From positions 1,054,001 to 1,118,000 of the forward strand of contig NW_017265146.1 in NCBI RefSeq assembly GCF_001638985.1: a stretch of 64,000 nt of DNA, given 5' to 3'. The stretch's first letter is position 1. Every line of letters begins with the position of its first letter. Positions 46,666 to 56,833 of this stretch are shown piece by piece. A model generated the notes under the pieces. That model ran no database searches, had not been told where the DNA came from, and saw only the letters and a list, made by a program, of their open reading frames with translations. This stretch comes from Phycomyces blakesleeanus NRRL 1555(-). Lineage: Eukaryota > Mucoromycota > Mucoromycetes > Mucorales > Phycomycetaceae. Made by a program: the position numbers and the translations under genes.

Positions 46666-47591
46666 TGTTATATTTTTAGAAAAAGAAAGAAAAACAAAGT
46701 GCAGACAAGAAGTATGGTGAGACTTTGTTTATTAATGAAAAAAAAGATCCACTTCTATTGCCATTTGCTATGTGAGTTTATATAGACATTGCGTGTGTAT
46801 TTAGAATAATGATATGAGTATATCATGTAATGCCTGTTTTCTTATATCATAGATAATATATTGTTAAGTTATTACCCACTGTTGTAAATGAGTATTGACT
46901 ACTGCTGTAATTGAGAATAAGTCTTAAGGAAATAATATAAGGCCTCAGCTATTCCAGTCAAAGGTGTCTACCGATTACTTTATTATTTAACACACAGGTT
47001 TGGCATGCATGATAGTGATTATATTTCATATGATGATATCACCATAATATGGGATACATCAGTGGATTATTATAAGCATAATTATAACTCATAAACACAT
47101 TTACTTTTGATGTTAATACTTCATTGGGACTACACACATTTATATAATTAATCATACATTAATTATCCCAAGATCACGTTGCTCTGATTAAGGCTCAGAT
47201 AGGATCGATTACCTGACCCCAGTCATATAATTTTCCCAATCCAAAACAATATAAATAGCAGTAGTAGTTCAGTGTAGGAACCTCGTCAAACTTTGATAAA
47301 AAATCTTTCTCAATAAACAAAACCTACACAAGTTCTCACGAATCTTTGTTCCTTATTTCAAATCTTCAATTCTTCCTCTTAAAAACTTCTTCAACTTCAA
47401 CCACCACAACACCCACGCTCTTGTTTGAGTGATTAGTGATGTTGACTAAGGTGTGTGACCTTGTTATCAGTATATTCTTTATTTAATGATAGTGTGAGAA
47501 ATAATATATAGTTGATACTGGTCGCTTATTCAATATGTCTTTGTCTTATTGTCTGTGTGCTCTATTTGAATCTACGATTATATTGGATACA
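46666..47591 (-). repeat. Right (5') LTR of the gypsy element, modules B plus X2, split by a solo LTR
   Basis: It starts TGTTAT at 46666 and ends GGATACA at 47591. Without the inserted solo LTR and duplicated CCCAC it is 389 bp. Module B (46666-46849) matches 31732-31913, and X2 matches the left LTR. Confidence 0.75.
46880..47411. mobile_element. Solo LTR, 532 bp, nested in the gypsy LTR with 5-bp target duplication
   Basis: It begins TGTTGT and ends ACAACA (perfect 6-bp inverted ends), and is flanked by CCCAC at 46875-46879 and 47412-47416. Removing it restores the sequence of the undisturbed left LTR. It contains a TATA-like TATAAATAG near 47250 and an AATAAA-like signal near 47312, as expected in an LTR. 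The TGTTG/CAACA ends are common in Copia-type elements, but the superfamily cannot be settled from one LTR. Confidence 0.92.
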
Positions 47592-47890
47592 ATGTCAAAC
47601 AGCCATTGTCTAACACAAAGTTCTGCCATAGTAATCTCTCTTTATAGATGCACAACATAATCCTTGAACCTACATTATTTAAAAAAAAACATATATTGGG
47701 CGTATTTCAATGTTTTAATTCTTCAACTAGATTAGCTATTAATATAATAAATATTATAAAAATATGGTGACATCAAAGACATATCATGAAAACCACTAGA
47801 CAGAGCAATAGAATAACCATATCATATTTTGCAAGCACCAACATGTATGTGTAACATATACACATGTGTTTTTTTTTCTTACTTATATTT

Positions 47891-47951
47891 AGGTTAAGTG
47901 GTTAGCACCATTACTATTTCAAATTGGATCTGGAGTTCAATTCTCAATAGA
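47891..47951 (+). other. tRNA-like segment (possible SINE head or tRNA relic)
   Basis: GGTTAAGTGGTTAGCACC resembles a tRNA D-arm/A-box, and GGAGTTCAATTCTC, about 30 bases on, resembles a degenerate B-box/T-arm. The acceptor stem does not pair convincingly and a T-rich tail follows, so this is not an intact tRNA gene. Confidence 0.3.
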
Positions 47952-48534
47952 GTACTGTTTGTTTTTTTTTGTTTTATATATCATAATAGAATCTTGACTT
48001 TTTTTAAAAAAATTGGTAAAAATTATATATTTTAGTAGGATTATATCTTTGCATGATTAATTATTCCATATATTATGCGAGAACAATTAATAGATTAGTA
48101 TTGTCTTTATAGTTCTGGCAAATGTTTTATTTTTATACTAATCATACAAAATGATTAATGTATTAAATAATGAAGCTATAAAAGTTGTTGCTTTATTCAA
48201 GTATATTATTTTCAGTCGTGACTCTCAACAAAATAAAGTAAGATAAAAATTTTCAAAATCTGACTTTTATATTAATAAAAGTAAAGCAAGTGATAGAAAC
48301 TCAAAAAAACAATAAATTTGATTGCTTTATAGTTTAAATACCAAGTTAATAGTAAAAAAAATCATTTAATATTTTCACTTTTATATTTTTTCATAACAAG
48401 TATTTATTAAAGACAATAGCATTTTTACCTCTTATTTTTCTCATTATTTTCTTTTTATTTTTAACATTTACTTTTTATTGTATATAGAAGTAGTCACATT
48501 TTTTTTTCAGAATTAAAGGTAAATGTTTGATCAC

Positions 48535-48659
48535 TTGGTGTAGACAGACTAAAAGCTCAAAAAAAAGACCAAAATTAATTAAAACTCTTGCCCAATAATA
48601 TAACTTAAAATTCGTTCTTCTTTTGTATTTTTTTTGAACTTTTAGTCTGTCTACACCAA
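48535..48659. mobile_element. MITE-like element with about 32-bp terminal inverted repeats
   Basis: The left end begins TTGGTGTAGACAGACTAAAA. The right end is its reverse complement (...TTTTAGTCTGTCTACACCAA), with one mismatch over about 32 bases and continuing into A/T runs. Total length is 125 bp with no coding capacity. Flanking duplications are not clear, so a plain inverted repeat or transcript hairpin is an alternative. Confidence 0.65.
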
Positions 48660-50891
48660 TTTTTTTTGTTTTAATATCATTTTATCATATAGAAGAAGAT
48701 GTGAGCAAAGACATGCACTGTTTTATAGATTAATTCAATTTCTTCTCCTTCATCTAATATATATAGTTATTATATTCTACTTTAACAGCAATATATTTGA
48801 TTCACTTTATTTTTCTACCAACCTGCCCACTATACCAAAGAACGTCTATATTTCCTGATATGTCATAAATATTTAACCGAAAATGAGGTTTACATACCAG
48901 AAAATAAGAACTTTCATAATTTACTAAGTCACTTTGAAAATTGTTTCAATTTACAGAAGGTTTTTTTTTAAAAAAAAGAGAAATAATTATATTTTTATTG
49001 ATTATTTGATCGACGAAAATATACTTCATATTTATCTTTTAAGAATTGAATGGAACGAAGTAATTGCTGCTGTATGTCATATATATGCTTTGCTTCATCA
49101 TCTGTTGTATACTGTGCTAATGTGGCAAGGTCTTGATGTGATTGATGCAGTGTTTGATTTGTTTGAATGCACTGATCGAAGAAAAGGGAGGAGCAATTAT
49201 TTGTGGTGATGGATTGAGGGATTGGGATGACATTGTGTTCATAGGTAGGGTTTAAAGGAGTGGTTGAGAAGTGCAAAGAAAAGGCAATGTGCATTTTTAA
49301 CAAATACATATGCTTGCATGGTTTTTGTCTTCTTTCAAAATCGAAACAGGTACATTTCATTATCAGCCTATCTGTAACCTCAACTACATATGCTGTGTTC
49401 TCATCAACAACTGACTGCACTTGCCAGCTACTGTTTTCTGCTGATACTGAAGCAACAATCATTGTCTCTCTTGCATCATCATCAACTTCTTCTGCTTCCA
49501 TCTCTCTGATACTTTGCTGTCTAGTAAAAGAGCTCATTGCTCCATTGTTTGACATAACTCTTTCGTACTTTTGTGTTAGATAGTACTCAACATCATGTAC
49601 CAAGATAAAGACAAGTTTGTCTAATCTCTTATTTCTTGACCTCTTCATGAACACGGTTTTAAGCTGATTATGCCACGATTCAATATAGTTGTTTGTGAGC
49701 ATATGAGAGAATTGCCGTTCATGATAAGCACGGCTCCAGATCTTAAACTTTTCTTCAGTGCACCAATTTTTTTTAAGTAGTCTAAGAATAATTCTTGGAC
49801 ACTGAATTCACTTTTGAATTCCACAAGTTTTTGATGGAACTGGTCCAGATCGTCTTCATACACAATATCTTGAAGATATCTCATCATTTCACCACAAAGA
49901 AGACGAGCCTCAGAAGGCAAAGCATCTTGAATCTTAACAGAGTCAGACAGCTTTTTGTTTCATGCTTGAGTGATGTGAAAGATGCAGAATTGAATCTGTG
50001 TGGAAGGGAAAGTGGTCTGGATTGCATATACTTCTGCAGAGCAGCAATCAATAATAATTTGCTGAGGATTGATCAGCAAAAGGGAAGACTTCAAAAACTG
50101 TAGCCACTGTACAATAGGGCCAACACCCCGGTCATTTGTTACCATGAAAGCAACAGGCCATCCTCTATTAATTTCTTTGTCACGAACAAGAAGGGTATAC
50201 AAAATCTTATCAATTTTGTCAGAGATAGCATTTGTAGCATCCAAACAAAAGGAAACGGCATTTCTCATTTTAATCTGCTGTGTTGGTGACCTAAAACTGT
50301 AAGCAAATACATTTGTGTTGGGAGAGTAACTCATATTGCCCTTAAAAATCGAAAAATTCATTGCAGGAAGCTTCTCATTTATCCATATCAAAAAAGAAAC
50401 CATTTGATCTTTGTCAAAATGATACAATCTCTTGTTTATCTATAAACAATTGGTTAAATAAAATATTATTTGAAATAAATGGGGTTTATTTACCTTGTTC
50501 ATCAAGTTCCAAATATCATAATACTTGACCTTACGATCAGAACTTCTTTCATATCTATCAATAGCTCTCAACATGTCAATACGTATCTGGCTGGCAGATT
50601 TAGATGATTGCTCTAATTGCTGAGACAGTTCATACAGATACATTTTGGCAAGAGGAAGAGTACAAATATCCTCACGGATATCACCAGGAGTATGATCAGC
50701 ATGATCTTTAGTCAAGGTTATCTCATACCACTCAGGTATCTTAAAGAATTCTCTGATGCAAAGAAGAGCAGGACACTTATTTTTCTTAGTTCTCTTTTGA
50801 ACTACTCGCATCTCTGCCTTAGATTCATAAGTTCCTGAACGATGACACGAGTACTCCTGTGAGAAGCACATCTTAATGCCACTGTTTTTGG

Positions 50892-53402
50892 GTATCTCCT
50901 TATTTTATCCTACGGAGAGTTTGAATTAGTATTTAATTTAGTCCTGTGGCTTTCTAACTTTAATGACAGACAGTGGCTTTTGCATCCCACACATGGCATT
51001 TTTTTTCAACAAATAATCACTTCCCTCTTTCTTAAAAACAAACTTCAATTATGTCTAACAACAATATAAACAACACTATTTATGATATTTCCACCGTTCA
51101 ACAAGTCTTGATCAACTCGCCTTTGGAAGGAATCAAGATGCTTCCTTTGAATTCGACAATATTAGTAAAAGCTAGTGAATGGGAAAAGTGTCTGGAGCGA
51201 ATCAATGTCTTATGCTCAACAAAATGGAATAAAAAGCATAAATATTCTGGAAAAGGTTTAGTTTTTGGAGAGACTAAAAAATGCCACCGTGCTGGCCAAT
51301 ATATAACAAACCGCCAATTACGTCTTGCCCAGAAAGATATGAAGGCATGCTCTTGTACAGCTGCCTTAAAAATCATACAGCATCTCGACAACCCCAATGT
51401 TGTTACATTTTGCCAAACAAGGGCACATGTAAACCATGTTCCTGGAGACTGGGACGAAGTCAGAACTCTTCCTTTGCCTTCTGAAGCCATAAAGATTATT
51501 GAAGATCAGTTGAAAAGTGGCAGCAGCTGTAGAAGTACAAGAATTTCAGTTCTTAGACAGATTGATAGTTAGGGAGTTGGCGTTAGAAAGCCTAATTATG
51601 AAGAAATTTACAACAGAATGAGAAAGGTTTGTCAATGAATATAACAGAGCTTTCGTATTAAATTAATATTTATATATCAAATAAATACTCGTATATAAAA
51701 TAGATGACTACTTTGTTATATATGTTTGCTTCTGATGAAAATGCATCTATTTCCATCTGGTTAAATGTAAAGCTAGCAGAACAAAACTATTGCATTTTTG
51801 AAATCAATCTTTCTGTTTATAATGACGGTAAAAAACAATTTGCCTTTGGATTTCAATCACCAATGCAAGTTTCAATCATGAGAATCTCGCAATCTTTTTG
51901 TCTCGATGCCACCCATTCCATTTCGTCCAGAAGCAACGAAGTATTATATACTTTGGTCACTCGCCATCCTCAAACAGGAAAGGGATTCCCTGTTGCATAC
52001 ATGGTGACAAACAACCAGACAGCCATACCCATCAAACTTTGGCTTGACCACCTTCGCATCAAAAGCAGCTTCATACCAATGAATATTACCATTGACTGTA
52101 GCATTATGGAGGTTAATGCAATCAAAGAAGCATTACCTCATGCTACAATTCACTACTGTGATTTTCATGTTCTTCGCACTTGGCAGCACAACCTTGACAG
52201 CAAGATTAAACTTAATGCCTCTTATACATCAGAACAACTTGGGAATTATAAGACTGCACTGAAGAACTACCTGAGACACATTCTCATCGAGTCCAACGAA
52301 GACGTGTTCCTAAGAGCAATTGAAGATTTTAAACTGATGGTTCAGGATCAACCTCAGTTTTTGAAATATTTTAAGAAATGGACCGAGAACGAAGAATTGT
52401 TGCGAAGATGGGGGCGCCCGTATGTTAGCCAACAACATCAGAGATATGTGACAAACAACTATGTAGAATCATGGCACAATCAACTCAAGACAATCTACTT
52501 TGGTCGTGCACGCATCAGAAGATTGGATCGACTGATTTTTATCTTGACAAATGATGTGGAGTTCTATTTTGAACAAGAGGTTGAGCGTATTCACTTCAAC
52601 AATGATAAGATGGGTCCCATTGATAATGAGTTAGCAAGAAATTCTTTTGTTGCTTCAAAAATCCAAAATGACATGCTCCCTTCCATGATTCTCAACCCTT
52701 TGGGTAAGACTGGTAACAGCATGGATGATTATAATGGTGAGTGGCAAATAAGATCTTTCGTAACAGAAGATAAGTGGTATACCGTCAATATATCAAATGA
52801 CTTGATACAAAGCTGCACCTGCCCGAACTTTCTGACCCGCCAGATCCCATGCAAGCATTCACATTTGTTGAAGCGTAACTGTGGGGCAAAATTCAGCTTC
52901 ATCGAGCAACGGGAGATAGCAGGAGTGGTATTGAACCGACAAGACGCTGTAAATGCAAACGAGAACGAAGTTGAGGAAGAAGTAGAGGAGGAATTAGAGA
53001 GTGGAGGTACTGCTGAAGATAGAGGTGTATATGTCTTTGACGAAATTGCAGCTTATTCTGCAACGATGCATCACGGCTTTGAAGATCTTCAAACTTTGAA
53101 GACAATTCCTGGCTTAGATCAAACAAAGGCAGATCTTATAAAAAGAGCACTCGCAGATACTTTGAGGTTGATGGATGAATATAGAAGTGAGAACCCTTCA
53201 TATTTTAGAAACTTGAATACTCAGAGATAATAATAAAAATAATAAATATATATCATTAAAAGATCTTAAAAGTACAAGAAAAAATATTTCTGATTGATAT
53301 AAACAAATACAATTCTAATTGAATTTACCAAAAGTAAAACCTGTTACTACCTCAACGGATTTTCAAAATTCAAACTCTCCGTAGGATAAAATAAGGAGAT
53401 AC
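50892..53402 (+). mobile_element. Mutator-like element 2 (MULE2), nested in MULE1
   Basis: 2511 bp with perfect 36-bp terminal inverted repeats starting GTATCTCCTTATTTTATCCT and an exact 8-bp target duplication, GTTTTTGG, at 50884-50891 and 53403-53410. Removing the element and one duplicate rejoins the MULE1 reading frame, which proves the insertion. Perfect ends point to a recent event. Confidence 0.95.
51051..53230 (+). CDS. MULE2 transposase (2 exons, one in-frame TAG)
   Basis: Exons 51051-51626 and 51704-53230, with a 77-nt intron, give about 700 residues. The N-terminal zinc-binding region has KKCHRAGQYI, KACSCTAAL and AHVNHVPG, like the WRKY/GCM-type fingers of many MULE transposases. 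The DDE domain has CLDATHSIS (Asp), ITIDCSIMEVNAIKEALP with CDFHVLRTW (Asp), and NNYVESWHNQLKT (Glu). The SWIM finger is CTCPNFLTRQIPCKHSHLL near the end. A single TAG at 51570-51572 lies 18 codons before the intron. The frame continues across it (GVGVRKPNYEEIYN), so it is a nonsense change, a readthrough stop or an unnoticed alternative splice. Otherwise the gene is intact, unlike every neighbouring transposon in 31-60 kb. Confidence 0.88.
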
Positions 53403-53914
53403 GTTTTTGGCTTCTTCAGCAGTGATATCAGTACGTCATTTGTTGGAGTTACAAATAGTTCATTTCACTGCACAGGATTCACCAAGTTCTACAAGGCATT
53501 CTTTCCACTCAGATGTTCTAACTCTAATAGTACAGTTGAGTCTAAGTGTCATTACTCCGGGAATAGATGAGCACTCCAATACTTCTGAAATTGTTGGAAG
53601 AGTGTAAATGTTTTCATTTGTTAGTGTAATATTGACAGTAGACATGTTTAATAGCAATATGTGTAAATAAAAAAACGCGCTTTCAGGGAATATAGAATCT
53701 TTGTTTCAAACAAACAATTTAAAAACAAGAAAAAATATTGACAGTCACTATTTTGGTTAAATATTTATGACATACCAGGAAATATAGACTTTCAAAGATA
53801 TAGGTGTCAGTGAATTTCTCAAAAGCCTTTTATATCTTTAACCAGCTCAAATTATTTAGCTTTAACTACACATATACTTCTTATATAAAGCAAGTAGTAC
53901 TGAGTGATCAAAAA

Positions 53915-56505
53915 TTGTTGTATACCTAGAATCCATACCTAAAACTAAAGTTTTAATGTTTAGCATTAAATATGACTGTAAGGTCCTATGGAAACAGTAT
54001 AAAATAGTTATTGAAACAAATACATATGCAGATATATGATATGCGAGCCCGAAATCTTGATTATTGGGCTTGTCTGTTTAAAATAATATACAAAAATAAT
54101 TTGTAGTAATATATTCAAAGAAACTGGTATACCTGTAACCCTTGATAGAGACTGAGTTTTTTAGCATTGGATTTTGCGGTCGAAATAGTAAAAAAAGACA
54201 AATGAAAAAAGACAAATGAAAAAAGACAAATATAGCTGTGGCCCACAATAGAGAGTAGAATACTGATACCTGGTATCAGCTGTAAAAAAAATTAGTAAAT
54301 ACAATTTTCAGTGAGAAAATTTTAAAAACCCCTCCTATGTCTTTAATCCTTAATAAAGAATAGAACCATGATAATTGACCTAAACTACGAAGAGAAAAAA
54401 AAATAAGCAAATACAAGCATCATTCAAAGAAAAATAGGCAACTAAACAATGTATACCTGTAACATATGAATAAGAGTTAGACAATGATCTTTGACACCAA
54501 CTGTGAAATTATAAGTATTTATAACCATCAGTGAATAGATTCACAAAGAGACTTGTATACCTACGGCCCATGATGTAGAGCAGAGCCATAAATTTTGGAC
54601 TTGGCGATTAAAAGACTAGACAAATAAAAGCGACAAGTATTAACTGCTTAAAGAGTCATGTATACATATAGCCCAAAATGGGCAGCGGAATATTGATCGT
54701 TCGCCCTGGTGGTAAATAGACTAAAAAAAGAAAGCCAACAATAAGTATATGTTCAAAAAGAAATATATATCTGTGATTATGAATAAATATTCAAAACTTG
54801 ATCATTGGCTTAAAATATAAAAAAAAAGCTAGACAAAATAATAGTTGATAGCTAAATACTAAACGAGACATGTGTATCTCATACCCTGGATATATGGTAG
54901 AACCTTAATCGTTGGTTTTGACTATGTCAAGATAACTAAAAACAACAACCAGTAAGTAGATGCTCAATATATATATATATATACTGGAGAACCTGGACGG
55001 GCAACAGAGGCTTTATAGTTTGGATTTGACTGTGTAAACACTAGAATAATCTAATTGATAGTAAGAAAATATTTAAAGAGCTTTGTATACCTGAGGATTT
55101 TTATGGAGAGTGAAACCTTGATTGCTGATCTTTGCCGTAAAAAGTATGGGAATATACAGCTTAAAGTAACTAAAGGCTCAAAGAGACTTGTATGTCTATG
55201 ACTGTAAGAAAATGTCAGAATATTAATTGTTGGTCTTTACTATGAAAACACTGGAAAAATATACCTAATAGTAAGTAAATTCTCAGGAATATATATATAC
55301 CTATGGTTGGAGATGTAGGTCAAAACCGTGACTGTTGACATGAGCTGTGAAGATTCTGGACATATAAAACAGGTTATAAGTAAATGGTATAATAAAGATG
55401 TATGCTTGTAGCCCTGGATGGAAATCGGGCACATAATCATTGGTGTGAACTGTGAAATTACTAGAAAGATTAAAACTGATAGTAAGAACATATTCCAATA
55501 AAAAAAACCTTGTATGTCTATAAGCCTTGATGGAGACTAGAGCCATGAGGGCTAGCATAGAATGTAAAAAAGAAAAAGGAAAAAAAAAGATTAAATAGAT
55601 AGAATCAGTAGTAAAATAATATTAAAATACACTTATATATCTAAGACATTGAATTAATAGCAGGATCTTGATCGTTGACCAGGACTCTAAAAACGCTTAA
55701 TAAATGTCATTGGCTGTAAAAAAGTAATCTAAGAATCTTATATACCTTTACCCAATAATGTTGAGTGGAAACTTGATAATGATCAAAGACTTGATCAATG
55801 GACTTGAATGTGCAAACGCCAGAGAAATTCAGTCGATATTAAAAAAAATCAAAGATACATGGATATCTTCAACCCTTCCTGGAAAGCTGAAGCTTAATCA
55901 TTAGACTCGAATTTAAAATACTAATCAAATGTAATTGATAATAAATAAATATTCAAAATAAACGGTGATATGTGTGGCTCATGGTTGAGAGTAGGAAATT
56001 TATCCCTTGACCTATATATTAAAAGCAATAGGCAATAGCAGCCGGCAGTCCTAAAAGAACAATTATACTTGAATGTCTATGAACCTGGGTGGAGACTAAA
56101 ATCTTGAATCTTGATGTGAACTATGATATGACTAGATAAATATGATAGATGACAGAAAGATATTCAAAGGAGGGTGTACGCCTATTACCTTGATGAATAG
56201 CAGAAACTTGATCATCAGCGTTGACTGTAAAATTATTAGACAATTTCAACAAGCAATGATTAACTATTAAAAAAAACGCATATATACCTTTTACCCTAGA
56301 TGAGCAGCAGAATCTCAATTAGTAGCCTTGACTATGAAAAGACTAGACAAATATAGCAGACACCAAGCAAATGCTCAAAGAGATATATATACTAGTAAAC
56401 TTGCATGAACTATAGAATCTTGGGTGTTGACCTCAATTATGAAAAGACTACCAAACAAAAGCTGGTAATAGGTAAATACCCAAAGATACTGGTATATCTA
56501 ACATC
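53915..56505. repeat. Diverged tandem array, about 105-bp unit, about 24 copies
   Basis: Successive units of about 100-115 bp share a scaffold: AAAGAGACTTGTATACCT, then a GGATGGAGAG-like block, CTTGATYATTG, GACTGTGAAAAGACTAGA, and AAGTAAATGYTCAAA. Unit starts fall near 54125, 54450, 54545, 54650, 54755, 54862, 54967, 55077, 55183, 55287, 55395, 55500 and so on to about 56480. Identity between units is low (roughly 60-75 percent by eye), so the array is old and not homogenised. It begins about 125 bases after the right end of MULE1. On the minus strand several units carry splice-like signals (see findings). Confidence 0.85.
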
Positions 56506-56833
56506 GCACCACTGTAAAAAAAACATCCTATAATAAAATCTAAAATATCTGTAATAGCAGACTTAACACCATGGGAGATTTTAGATATCAAATTTGGAAA
56601 TATTTTACTCATATACATTTTGATTAGTCTATATAACTCAGATTAATTGGGATATCGAATTTGACCCATTTTATGAGACTTGTCAACTACATAAGACAAT
56701 TTTAAAAGGACAAGTATCCATAAATGGACTCTCTCAATATTTTGGCAAAACCGAAAAATGACTTGGTGAAAATCACAATTTTTTTTATTGAATAATTTTT
56801 TTTATTAATAAAGATAAAAAAAAAATCAATATT

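Larger units (their letters stand above)
41442..47591 (-). mobile_element. Ty3/gypsy LTR retrotransposon, inactive
   Basis: Minus-strand gag and pol lie between two LTRs with TGT...ACA ends: left 41442-41892 and right 46666-47591 (the right includes a nested solo LTR). A polypurine tract (GGAGGGGGG on the minus strand, 41900-41905) abuts the left, that is 3', LTR, and a TGGTGAAC primer-binding candidate lies next to the right LTR. The two LTRs share their outer 3' part (X2) but not their 5' modules (A on the left, B on the right), which is abnormal and discussed under findings. No matching target duplication was found. Confidence 0.85.
47592..48843. other. AT-rich spacer with tRNA-like and MITE-like pieces
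   Basis: About 1.25 kb, with no gene. It includes a short tRNA-like segment near 47890-47950 and an inverted-repeat element at 48535-48659, listed separately. Confidence 0.5.
48995..53645 (-). pseudogene. MULE1 transposase, interrupted by MULE2 and by stops
   Basis: The N-terminus (MSTVNITLTNENI ... VRTSEWKECLVELGESC, from 53645) lies beyond MULE2. After the 8-bp target duplication the frame resumes at 50891 (SGIKMCFSQEYSCHRSGTY). A 70-nt intron (about 50493-50424, GTAAAT...TATAG) matches in position the intron of MULE2. Motifs: CLDATNAI, IIDCCSAEVYAIQ with CIFHIT, NNYIESWHNQLKT, and a SWIM zinc finger CTCFDFERRQKPCKHMYLL. Breaks are two TGA codons just before the insertion, a TGA at about 49961 where MULE2 has Trp (LRTWQ), and a one-base shift in an A-run near 49768. 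The element was therefore probably dead or dying when MULE2 landed in it, though the order of events is inference. Confidence 0.88.
48844..53789 (-). mobile_element. Mutator-like element 1 (MULE1), split by MULE2
   Basis: Terminal inverted repeats begin GTCTATATTTCCTG at 48844 and mirror it at 53789 (...CAGGAAATATAGAC), with about 33 of 35 bases matching inward through TCATAAATATTTAACC. Without the inserted element it is about 2.4 kb. CAAAGA occurs just outside both ends but is offset, so a target duplication is only tentative. Confidence 0.8.

Noticed and set aside
53965..56480. Regular spacing of the 105-bp array considered as a CRISPR array
   Set aside because: There are no short identical repeats separated by unique spacers. 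The whole unit diverges evenly, and the genome is eukaryotic.
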